From NCBI GenBank assembly GCA_016508695.1, contig VNKQ01000020.1, positions 434,001 to 498,000 on the forward strand: a stretch of DNA of 64,000 bases. The letters are read 5' to 3'. The notes under the pieces are model-generated. The model worked only from the letters and a program-made list of their open reading frames with translations. It ran no database searches and was not told the origin of the DNA. The stretch comes from Hyphodiscus hymeniophilus. Its lineage: Eukaryota > Ascomycota > Leotiomycetes > Helotiales > Hyphodiscaceae. The stretch's first letter is position 1. The number at the start of each line of letters is the position of its first letter. This document shows, piece after piece, positions 35,045-45,651 of this stretch. A program made the position numbers and the translations under genes.

Positions 35045-36271
35045 TCAATGAAAAACTATACCCGCGCTTTTATCCTTTCCGCTTTCAAACTCGTACATGA
35101 TGTCTGACCTCATGGTGTACTTTTCCCCTGCAACTACATCGGCACCTGAATGCAGTAGGCTATTTTGCTGAAAGATCAGAACTCTACCCACACTAGGATC
35201 AATGTCCATACTCTTGTCGGAATTATCTGGCGAATGGAAGGTCGTTGCTCCGCCAAAAAGGAGTTTCCCGCGTTGTTTCTCCTTCGATTCATATGCGATT
35301 GCTGCTTGTCTCCTTTTCGGAGTGTCCATTCCAAGGGCTTGAGCTGAGTCGTTGAGATACAATTGAACGGTATAAAAGGAGCGTTGTGATCTATCAGCGG
35401 TTTCGAAAACGCCATCACAATGTCCTATCCCCATGGTCAGTTTTCTTTTCTACCTTTAAGGACATGATACTGCTTGTAGCGTGGGATTAGAATTTAATCA
35501 ACCCACTTCTGAAGAATTGGCCTGCGCCATATTTTAGGAACCGCATCCTCTCATTAATTCCCTGCTTCGTAGGTACCCATCTCTCTCCTCTCTTCGTCGC
35601 CCCATAACCGAGCACAGGAGCATAATCTGGGCCATCCAATGCAGACAAATACTCCTTAATACCCTTCCCCTGCCTTATCCGGTTCCAAAGTCTTTCAACC
35701 AACACGTTGTTGTCCCAAATGATTCTGTCCGAGTTCCTGTACTGGGGAGCATAAAACTCACAGCCCACACCGGCATTTACTGCCACATTTTTCATGTCAG
35801 CATATTCATCAAGGCAAAATTGGATTTATGACGAAAGTGAACTTTGAAAATATCTAAAGAGTCCAATATTCAGACACATCCCAGGTAAGTGGTGAAGCTC
35901 TGAGAGATCGGGAACTTACCCATCGCAGGTTTCCATCCGTTGTCCAGAATCTTTGCCTCTCCATGTCCGCCTGCAGACAGCTCAGCTAGATGAATCAACT
36001 GATCGCATTCTTGTTTGGACAGAATGTTGTCGAGGACGACTGCGTAGAGCTTCTTGAACTCGGGCAGCTCGCCGCTGGCGAAGTCAACTTTCTCGACTTT
36101 AATGACAGACGGGTCTTCTAGCGGTGCAAGGAAGTCGTCTCGGATGTCGACCGGTTGGGATTTGTAGTTTGTATCAACAATTTGAAACGTCTTTATGGGA
36201 TTCGAATTGTTGCCGTTCTTCTTAGCGGCAGCATTGAAGCGTGTTCGCTCTTTCTGAAGTATTGTTGCCAT
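35045..36271 (-). CDS. Prolyl-4-hydroxylase-type 2OG-Fe(II) oxygenase
   Basis: P4Hc-domain oxygenase. Three exons (36271-35920, 35779-35507, 35424-35045) give 334 residues. YAVVLDNILSKQECDQLIHL is the usual entry to the domain, followed by VNAGVG and YRNSDRIIWDNN. The metal ligands are HxD in HCDG (about H210, D212), with the distal His about H300 in NSLLHSGADV and a basic residue in KYTMRSDIMYEF for 2-oxoglutarate. LYLND and KLLFGGATTF match the core strands. No signal peptide or ER-retention motif was seen, so a cytosolic role is more likely than collagen-type modification. Unrelated in sequence detail to the oxygenase at 31.3 kb. Confidence 0.9.
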
Positions 36272-37122
36272 TGTGGCAATCTGCTTGTAGGCAGAGGATT
36301 TGCGAATATTGGAATTACTGATTTGTGTGAAGCTTATTTGGCAATGATAACACCCAACTCGAGAAGTTAAAGTCGTTGTTTATGAACAGGTATCAATGTT
36401 TTTGAAAACAGAACAGTTATGAGGGAGTGGTTGCCTGGCACAGCCTTCGCCTCCCTGATAGGCTACCGGTAACGAGCGTTGTGGCGATGATCACCAGGAT
36501 TGTGGCGATGATTGTGGCGTAAACCTCGTAGGCTGATTTTGGTTCAGGTCTCTTGGTAATTTACAGAAGAGTCTGTAGATTCTGTCATTGTAGGAGAGAA
36601 GCGTGTCTATGTTTTAAAAATGGCATAATTGGCAGGCGCTGATTTCCACGTTGTAATCATAGTAAAGTCAGGTAATAGCCTAGTAGCGTTAGCGAGCCCC
36701 TATTGATACTTGCAGGAAATGCCCATTGTATCAAACCTAAAAACATCTAAACTAGACGACGTAGCTCTGTCTGCCACATTCTTAGGTGTTCTATGGTTTT
36801 GGTTTCCGCCGGGACCCTAATGTTCTTCGAAGTGACAGAAGCTTGGCAGAGGGAGAAAATGAAGAAAGGTTGATAGCCAGTCAGGCGTACAGTCGTGAGG
36901 AATACGCTACGATAAAAATGATAGTTACTAACAACGTTTGAATTGGATACGCTTTTGTAAAGCATGTAGTCTGTATTTCAGCTTATTATACACCCAAACG
37001 CGTCGGCTGCAATTTTAGTCTTAAGCCCCACTCTTGTACCCTGAACTTCCAGTTCCTCGAAGCGAATATATTGAGAAGCTTTAAACAATGCTCGATAAGA
37101 TATTCTTCATGTTGGTATAGAA
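36272..37122. promoter_or_regulatory. Divergent region upstream of P4H and DUF1989 genes
   Basis: It contains promoters for both. A short repeat TTGTTGGCGATGAT-like cluster (TTGTGGCGATGAT at 36479-36491 and 36500-36512, partial at 36512-36519) is present. An 11-codon upstream ORF at 37088-37120 ends 2 nt before the DUF1989 ATG. Confidence 0.5.
37088..37120 (+). promoter_or_regulatory. Upstream ORF directly before the DUF1989 start
   Basis: ATG to TAG (10 residues plus stop) finishes two bases before the main ATG at 37123. If present in the mRNA it would force reinitiation or leaky scanning. Its last bases, GTATAG, could instead be a 3' splice site of a leader intron. Confidence 0.4.
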
Positions 37123-37740
37123 ATGTCTCCATCAAAGTCAAGCTCAACTCAACTTCAAGTCATTCCAGCTCGGAAAGGCAAAGCTACCCATGTGAAGAAG
37201 GGGCAATCGATCCGTCTTATCAACACCCATGGCAAGCAAGTCGTCGATACGTGGGCATTCAACGCTCACGATCTTACGGAACGCATGTCAATGGAGCACA
37301 CTCGAGCTCATCTTGACAAAATCCTGCCTGTCGTCGGCGACTCATTTGTCACCAACCGCCGTGATCCCATTCTCACCATCACTGAAGACACAACTCCTGG
37401 TAATCACGACACGCTTATGGCTGCCTGTGATAGCCACCGATACGTTAAGCAGTTTGGCCTCAATGAGTACCACGATAATTGTACCGACAACTTGAAGAAT
37501 GCTCTCAACGATATCGGGGAAGATGGCCAGGAGTTCTCGCCGAGTCCTTTCAATATTTTCATGAATATTCCAATCAGCGAGGGGCAGTCACTGTCTTGGA
37601 ATCCACCTACCACGGAGCCAGGACAGTATATCACTTTTAGGGCTGATATGGACTTGATCATTGCATTTTCGGCTTGTCCAAATGATTGCTTGCCGATCAA
37701 TGGCGGGAAGTCAACGGAAGCGCACTTTCGGATAATGTAA
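37123..37740 (+). CDS. DUF1989 protein (urea-carboxylase-associated / CgdA-CgdB family), intronless
   Basis: Single exon, 205 residues. Motifs of the DUF1989 (PF09347) family: the IPARKGKATHVKKGQSIRL opening, NTHGKQVVDTWAFNA, HTRAHLDKILPVVGDSF, LTITEDTTPGNHDTLMAACD (C102), HDNCTDNL (C120), PFNIFMNIPI and SACPNDCLPINGG (C185). In bacteria, DUF1989 pairs encode carboxyguanidine deiminase (CgdAB) beside urea/guanidine carboxylase. Fungal members are uncharacterised, so a deiminase or related C-N hydrolysis is inferred only. A paralogue with three introns lies at 55.0 kb, while this copy has none. Confidence 0.9.
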   Translation: MSPSKSSSTQLQVIPARKGKATHVKKGQSIRLINTHGKQVVDTWAFNAHDLTERMSMEHTRAHLDKILPVVGDSFVTNRRDPILTITEDTTPGNHDTLMAACDSHRYVKQFGLNEYHDNCTDNLKNALNDIGEDGQEFSPSPFNIFMNIPISEGQSLSWNPPTTEPGQYITFRADMDLIIAFSACPNDCLPINGGKSTEAHFRIM

Positions 37741-39830
37741 TGCTTATGACGAATGGCTGTTAAAACTCAAAATAAGGCCAAGTGTTAAGAGAGAAACTGA
37801 AAAGGGCATGAGCATGGACTTGCTTAGCCTGGTTACATTTATGGCCAGAGCACAACCCGAGAGGAATCAAGCGCCTTTTCAATGAGAGATGATATTCCAT
37901 TTTTAAGACCTCCCTGGGATCTCTTTACATTATTGTAACCACTCGAAAGCTTTTATTTCTAAGCGGAAAGCTTCGTTCTGGCTCTCTATCTAATCCTACT
38001 TATGCGTTTCACGGGCATTCGTGGTTAAGCATGCAGACCTTTCATCCTACTGTCAGAGTAACTTTAGAGCTCGTCCCTCTGTTTTCACCTTGTTTCTTGT
38101 TTTAGTCGGCCACATTAACTTACTCCTTGTTAACTTACTTCTTTGATATACTTCTGAGACAGCTTTACTTAAAGTTTCCAGCGAACCGCCATGTTCGCCA
38201 CATTGAATTGGCATACAACAAGCATGCCTTTGCTACCTCAGCAAACATACTTCAGTAGCAGCATCGTGGAACGGGAAGCCGCGTCTTGAACCATCAAAAT
38301 CAAAGCAATGTCTCATGCCATTAGCACTATAACTAGAAATCCTCAACCCAGCATGTCTAATGCCACACTTTCAAAATCCAAGATCCCGAGCTTCATTTTT
38401 CGTTCAACTCATAGTAGCAATTGTTCAAGCGTAGAAAAGCAATCATTGCACGACAGCCATGGGATTCAGGTTTTGGTCATCATTTCGGGTTACTCCGCTG
38501 CGAAGGACGACGGGTCAGATCTTTTTCAGATGATCTATGAATTCGCGATACCATAATGACACATTGGAGCTCAAGTTTCAGTGCCCCGTTCCTATGTTTT
38601 CTAGTATAGCGAATACAAACCACTGATGCAACGCTGTGAGTGAACGCACATGATCTTTGGTTTCAAGAGTAGATTCAAGGTATTTTTAAATCCATATGAA
38701 TTGTAGCTAAACGTCCTTTGTCATATCTAGATCGCTATAGTTTACAGCATTTTCTATTTATACGGACATGTAAACAGCTTGTGCACGCGACGCACTAACG
38801 CTTCTGAAGAATTTCGAACTGACACAATATTTACAACAAAACCAATTCACTAAACTAATACCCAACGAATCTGAAGCCTTGGTTACTATGAGCGAGATGA
38901 TCAACGACAAACTCTTGAGTGTTATCTTTTGTTGGGAGGCATGCTATGTTAAGGACTAAGTCCGACTGACAGCAGAATGCAGTGCTCTGGAATCTTAGTG
39001 CTACTTTTCCTCTAGGTTCTTGGGGATATTCTCCTCATGTCTATTCATACTAGCAATCAATAGTGGGGTGATAATTTTGGGTTTTAATTTTTGATTTTTG
39101 GAGAGAGTGCTAGAAAGGATGTTGGGGTAAGTTTTGCTTCAAATTTGCCTTAGCACACGTCTGAAAGGATTTGGTTCTGTTTAGCATGTGATGTATTTGA
39201 ATCTATTTCTGAGCTTGCCAGATGTCTTCTCTGAAATTACTTGGTCTCTAAACAGTTCAAGGATTCATGCCAAAGTCCTAGAGAGCTAAAGGGCGTTAAT
39301 TTACATCCCGAGGTAGGTCTTGAATCTCGGCACCCTATTGGCTCGTTCGTACGGACCCCTTTTCTCTACCTTTCCTCATTCGCTTAATACTTCGTACTGT
39401 TGTGGGCTGGGCTCTTGTCGCCACCCCTGGTGCCCCACCTGCCCTATCTGCTTATCTAAGGGCAAAGTGTGTTTTCTTACCTAAGGTAACCTGCACTGAA
39501 CAACGCGCATGAAGAGTTCGTATTTTTTATCCTAACTTCAACCCGGTTATTATGAAAACTCTTGGTAATATATTTGTCTGTGGCATCCAACTTCCTTTTA
39601 CAAGGTTCAATGCTGCCATGACCCCGCAAACAACTTGATTGATTATCAAGCCGATCACTAGGATATTCTATTTCTCACAGACTCGGCTAAACGGCACCCG
39701 AGGTTGGATCTCTGAACATAAATGGAAAATTTGAATTGACTTGTAAACATGTCGATCTGACTAAGGGACATTCAATTGTTTGAGATTGTCGAACACACTC
39801 TCGGCGGTACTGTCTCCCACTGTTATTGCA
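37741..39830. other. 2.1-kb AT-rich intergenic region
   Basis: One frame at 38308-38556 (82 codons, Ser-rich, no motif) is not called. No terminal repeats, transposase-like frames or tRNA were seen. Part must be the promoter of the MFS gene, but no element could be assigned. Confidence 0.4.
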
Positions 39831-41505
39831 ATGACAGATATCGACCAAACGCTCTCAGACAAAGAGCTAGGTCCATCTCCAAACCCCACTAACCTCTCAG
39901 ACACCACTCTTGAGGTTGTCGAAAGACAAGTGCAAATACACCAACAACAAATACAATCAAATGAGAATCTCCTGGCTTGCCTTCAAGTCCTTGGGGCGTT
40001 CTTTTGCATGTTCAATTCATGTAATCCCAGCTACCCCCGCATATTAAAACGCACTGACACAATAAAGGGGGTATTGCAAACACTTATGGAGCCTTCCAAA
40101 CTTATTACCAAGGAGCTCTACTCGAAGACCAAAGTTCATCCAGAATATCATGGATTGGTTCCATTCAGGCTTTCATGCTCAATTTCGCAGGAGGCTTTCT
40201 CACTGGGCCAATATATGATGCAGGGTACATGCGTGAATTGATCTATGTTGGCACTGTCACAGCAGTTTTTGGCATGATGATGACAAGTATTTGTAAAGAG
40301 TACTGGCAATTTATCCTTGCTCAGGGTTTGACTGTGGGTGTGGGTGCTGGCTGCTTGTTATTGCCTAGTGTTGCTGTCATGCCAGCTTATTTCAAGACCA
40401 GGCGAGCTTTGGCGACTGGAATCGGTGCCAGCGGAAGCAGTATTGGTCTGTGTCATTCTAGTAAATATAAATATTGTACAAGTCAAGCTAACGGAGAATA
40501 GGAGGGATCATTTACCCAATTGTCTTCCACCGCCTACAACCAGGTCTGAGCTTCCTTTCATTTTTCCATCTGAGAAAAGTCTTGTCCCCAAAATGGCAGT
40601 CTTCTTGATCCTTGCACAGTCTTTGTTAAGACTATCCCTGGTAATCATATGCTGATAGCTCTTCACGCTGACGGTGGAACTCTGTTTAGTCATTGGCTTT
40701 GGCTGGGCCACGAGAGTGATTGCATTCATTATGCTCGCCACTCTTGCCATTCCAATCACTGTAATGCGGGCCAAAAACTTTCCTTCCACCCGGCGTCCAT
40801 TCATTGATACCAAAGTCTTGCGTGAGGTACCATATGGTCAGTAGCCTTACATACCGATTTCCCATCCGTTCAGCTGCGCTCAAGGGAGTCCCGACTCTAT
40901 TTCTCCAACTTCTCGTCAAAGAACAATGCTGATTGACCAAAGTGCTCTTTACATTCGGCGAGTTTTGTGGCTTTGCCGGGTTATATTTGCCATTTTTTTA
41001 CATCCAGACATACGCCATCTCCAAATCCATCGTCTCCCCCAACCTCGGTTTCTACATGCTCAGCTTCGTGAATGCGGGCTCATTCTTCGGACGCATAGTC
41101 CCCAATTTCTTCTCCGACAGAATCGGTCCCCTAAACGTAATAATGCCCTTCTCGATCTTGTGTGGAATCATAGCATTCTCGTGGACATCCATCCAATCCA
41201 CTGGTTCTCTCATCATATTCTGTATATCCTATGGCTTCTTCTCAGGAACGTTCGTGAGTATCACTGGGCCTGCATTGGCAACTCTATCTCCGGATTTGGC
41301 CCTCGTTGGAACGCACATGGGGATGAGTTTCGCGTTTTCAGCTATGGGGGTGCTGATTGGGAACCCGGTTGCCGGTGTATTGCTTGATAGTGCGGGGTGG
41401 ATCGGGCCGGCGGCTTTTTGTGGGAGTGCGAATGTACTTGCGGGCCTGTTCATTGCTGCGGCGAGATGGTGGAAGGTGGGATGGAAAGTTTGGGTTAAGG
41501 TATGA
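39831..41505 (+). CDS. MFS monocarboxylate-permease-like transporter (MCT family)
   Basis: Five exons (39831-40020, 40068-40445, 40502-40543, 40690-40836, 40943-41505) give 439 residues. Each junction rebuilds a family motif: FNSWGIANTYGAFQTYYQ across intron 1, GSSIGGIIYPIVFHRLQP across intron 2, VIGFGWATRVIAFI after intron 3 and VPYVLFTFGEFCGFAGLY across intron 4. About twelve hydrophobic helices follow a hydrophilic N-terminus. The order matches fungal SLC16-like permeases. Intron 2 has a weak GTCTGT donor. The cytosolic N-terminus lacks the usual PPDGG motif before helix 1. The substrate is unknown. The unspliced sequence looks like a broken gene but is intact. Confidence 0.88.
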
Positions 41506-42495
41506 TGGTAAGGGATACTTGGTCATGAAAATGGCGAGATCTTCGAGTGAGGGATGAAGATGATGTCAGGTGCTTGATTGGAACTCATATCAGGCAAGGC
41601 GTAGACTGCTTTAGTCTTGCGTGAGTGCAGAAAGAATCTGCTAAGGAGAAGTAAGAGATGGGAAAAGCCAGTCGGTCACACATCTTGCAGCATCCAAGAC
41701 TTGATGGAACGGGAGATACGAGCGTAAAAAGATGTGGGGACTACGCCAGAAATAGAAATTCCACAAAAGGACGAAAAATGTACGTTCTGTGGAATACGAT
41801 AAATGCGAGAGCTTCTTTCAAGCACCCTCGCCATTGTGGCCACTTGACTGAAAATTGGGCAGGCTGTCGGCTGTCACCAGTCTGGTCAAGTGTCTTGGCT
41901 TCTACCTGTAGATGGATGGTGCTTACTTTACATCGACCGTCAGCAATGCAGTGAGCCGCAATCGCTCAAATTGGGACGAATTTAAACTTGAAAAGATGCT
42001 GGATAACTCTCGAGTAGAGAAAGGTAGCCAGCTATAAGAGGCCAGTGTTCGGACTTAAATCAGACAATATAGGGGTCTGTCCTTTGTGGACGAGCCACTT
42101 GCCTTTTGGGAGTGGTTGAGAAGAGTAGAAACGAATTCATGTGCTGGCAACAGTGGTTACAGTGGCAAGCCTCCCGTCTCGATCTTCTACTAGTATTGCT
42201 CGACTTGGGAAATGATATCGTTTCATTGTATACAGATTAATACACTTATTGAGACATCTTTATGAGATAATCTGTTTCCCAAAGCTGGAATTTGACAGGA
42301 AATCATTCCAGGTAAGTGACCCGACACGTCGTCGCCCTGAGCCCAGATTCTATCCGTGGAGCCCTGAAAAGTTGACACCTTAGGCCACAGTAGAAATGTG
42401 GATCACTCGGATTCGAGCATCTGGAGCTTGAGTTCAAAACAGCTCTCCTCTGCCAACGCAAGACAAGAGGTTAAGCCCTCTTTCAATCCTCAATA
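41506..42495. promoter_or_regulatory. Intergenic, about 1 kb, upstream of EMC1
   Basis: It covers the 3' flank of the transporter gene and the EMC1 promoter. The 98-codon frame at 41658-41954 has no motif. No other structure was seen. Confidence 0.4.
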
Positions 42496-45471
42496 ATGCG
42501 CCTCCCAATCAACCTCCTTTGTCTGGCTCTCTCAGTTCTTCCATGCGCCCTTGCCGTGTATGCCGACGAGGCTTATAATGTCGACTATCACCATGAGCTA
42601 CTGGGATTACCACAACCACACACCACCTTCTTCCACCGACCACGGCAACATGATAAAGCGACGTTGCTGTATACTCTGAGTGATTTGGGTGTGCTTGGAG
42701 CTGTGAACCCTGGAACAGGAAAGGTTGTGTGGAGGCAATTTCTAGCGGACAATGATACTGCCAGCCCGGCTGGGTTTCTGCGGCCAGTGGAAGGAGAGGG
42801 CGCAGTTGTGTCTGCGGTACAAAACAGGGTCGATTGCTGGGATGCCATGAGTGGAAGGGAGAAATGGGGGAACGTATTTGCAGGACAGGTGAAGGATCTG
42901 GAGGTTATGGAACATGCTGCTGCGGACGAAACTAAGGATGTCCTGGCTCTATTCGAGGACGATGGGAAAGCGCATTTGCGAAGGTTGAAAGGCGCCAACG
43001 GCGACGTGGCGTGGGCTTATAAGGATGGGTCTGAGGATATACCGCTGCAGGTCAGCACGAATATCCGAGAGGTGTTTATCGTTTCGTTGCATGGCTCTTG
43101 GGGAGGCTATAATCTGAAAATCACGATTCTGGATCCGGTCACTGGAAAGAAAACAAACGAGTACACTCTTTCGACAAAAACTGATATACATTCACCAGAC
43201 GATGTTTTACTCGTGGGAGCTAATTCCGCATCTCCGATTGTGAGTTGGACAGACAAAGCTATGAAGCATCTCAAGGTCAACATCCTTGGACGGTCTGGAG
43301 ACATTCAAAGCCTTCCTCTGAAGGAGTCTGATGGCGAGATTGTGAAAGTTATGCTACATGCGCCACATCTGGTTCAGTCCCTACCTCATTTCGGGGTTCA
43401 TAGTCAATCGGCCGTCTCGAATCGCGCTGATGTATACCATATCAACCTTGCAAGCGGGAAAATCGAAAAGGAGTATGAGCTGCCAAAGCTTCCTGGTCCA
43501 GGAGCTATATCCGTTGGCTGCTCAAACGCAAATGTCTACTTCACCCGTCTCACCGAAGACGAGGTCATTCTTGTCTCCACGGCCTCGCACGGCATCCTAG
43601 GACGATGGCCAGTAACGATTGATACCCCTCACGGATCGCTCATTCACGGTGTATCAGAAGTGGTACAAAAAGCAACCGACGTATACGCTGTACGATCAGC
43701 AGTTGTCACAGACACTGAGGAGTGGGTTCTCGTCCGCAATGGCAATGAAGCTTGGTCTCGTCCGGAAGGTCTCTCAGGCGCTATTGCTGCGATTTGGGCA
43801 GAAATTCCTGAATCCAAAAGTTTGGCAAAATCACTCGAGGTGGAAGCCCACAGCAATCCCTTGTCTGCGTACATTCATCGCGTAAAGCGTCATGCATCTG
43901 ACCTTCAACACCTACCTGCCTATCTGCAAGCCGTCCCGAGCGCTTCTTGAGCAGCATTCTTCCGCAGCCTACCTCCCATACCACAGGCTCATTATCTAAG
44001 GATGGTTTTGGTTTCAGCAAGGTTGTCATTGTTGCTACCCAAAGGGGTCGTGTTTATGGACTCGATACTGGCAATCATGGTAGCGTCATCTGGAGCTTGC
44101 AAGCTTTCAACTTACCAGCTGGCAAAAAGTGGAATGTGAAGGGAATATGGGTCGACAACTCCAGAGGAACAGCAACAATTCGAGGCAGTGAAGGTGAGTA
44201 TGTCTTACTGCAGACCGCTACGGGAGATAATGTTGAGACCATGCCACCTGGATCCTCGCCACCTGTTACCAGCACAGCAATTGTTGACGGCCCGTCAGGG
44301 AAATGGCTTCTTCCAATCGGCGTGGATGGAAATCCCGGTGAGGTCCCCAAAGATTGGGTACCAAATGAGATCCTCATCGTTCAAAGCGCGGATGGCGAAA
44401 TCCGAGGCCTCAAGTTCGAAACAAAGGGACTGGACACAAAATTGATCGTCGCTTGGACATTCCACACTGGCATTGGACAGAAAATCACTAGCATTGTTTC
44501 TCGACCAACTCATGACCCTGTTGCGTCCATCGGCCGTGTCCTTGGTGATCGCACTGTCTTGTACAAGTATCTGAACCCAAACATCGTTCTCGTAACTGCC
44601 GTATCAGACATCTCATCGACAGCATCCTTTTATCTACTCGACTCCGTCTCGGGCTCAATCCTTTACACTACAACACATACCGGGGTTGATACTGCCCAAC
44701 CCGTCACCTCCGCTTTAACCGAAAACTGGTTCGCCTACTCTCTATGGAGCGACGTTCTATCAACCAGTGCCTCCATGACAGCCGCGAAAGGCTACCAGAT
44801 TCTGATCTTCGAGCTCTATGAATCAGCTATTCCCAACGACCGCGGACCTCTCGGTGCAACAGACAACAGCTCCAGCTTAGAGCCTTCGGAAGTTCCCAAT
44901 GCAGAACCGGCGCTTCCTCATGTCATCTCACAGACTTTCTTGATTCCTCAAGCTATAAGCCACATGTCCGTGACCTCCACACGTCAAGGCATAACAACAC
45001 GCCAACTTCTCTGCTACCTCCCCTCGTCCAATAGCATCGTCGGCATTCCCCGCGCCCTTCTCGACCCTAGACGGCCTGTCGATCGAGATCCTACTACTTT
45101 GGAGCAAGAGGAAGGTCTCTTCCGCTATCAGCCACTCATTGAGTTTGATCCTAAAATGTCCATCACGCATGCGCGAGAGGTTTACGGCATCAAAGATGTG
45201 ATTACGAGCCCAGCATTGTTGGAGAGCACGAGTCTTGTGCTGGCGTATGGAGTTGATATCTTTGGGACCAGGGTCAGTCCCAGTATGGCATTTGATATTT
45301 TGGGTAAAGGCTTCAATAAGTTGAGTCTTGTCGCGACTGTTGTTGCACTGGGTGTGGGAGTTGCAGTCTTGGCGCCTATGGTAAGTTCTTCCCCGGGCAA
45401 TGTCTGGATCATATGCTAATAAATTCCAGGTAAGGAAGAAACAGATTAATGGAAGATGGATGACTTCTTGA
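42496..45471 (+). CDS. EMC1: ER membrane protein complex subunit 1 (EMC1), frame broken once
   Basis: Large lumenal-propeller subunit of the EMC insertase in the ER membrane. A signal peptide (MRLPINLLCLALSVLPCALA) is followed by VYADEAYNVDYHHELLGLP and PQQ-like strands (LSDLGVLGAVNPGTGKVVW). The frame stops at 43950, after IHRVKRHASDLQHLPAYLQ, and the homology resumes in another frame with ERFLSSILPQ and VVIVATQRGRVYGLDTGNHG. One missing base at CCC (43935-43937) explains it, and no intron fits. The C-terminal DUF1620 region ends with VYGIKDVITSPALLESTSLV, a membrane helix (LVATVVALGVGVAVLAPM), a 49-nt intron (45381-45429) and the tail VRKKQINGRWMTS. About 990 residues if restored. A sequence error is more likely than gene loss. 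Confidence 0.92.
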
Positions 45472-45651
45472 AGAAGCATTGAATGATATGTCTGTATGAA
45501 TAGATTAAGGAGTGCAGAATTTCATTTGATTTGAAAATGCTTCATTTAGAAGACTGGGCATCGTGTAGAGCCATCTTCAAATCTCCCCCTTTCATCACAT
45601 AAATTAAAAGCACTTTGTGTCTTCGATGGTGGATGTGGCAGGAGGAAGAGA

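Noticed and set aside
38308..38556. 82-codon ORF in the AT-rich spacer
   Set aside because: Ser-rich with no motif, and isolated in a region without other coding signal.
39831..41505. MFS gene as a pseudogene with many stops
   Set aside because: Four introns placed at good sites remove every stop and rebuild family motifs in exact phase.
42496..45471. EMC1 region as two separate genes
   Set aside because: Both frames align end to end with one EMC1 protein, and the second frame has no ATG at its start.
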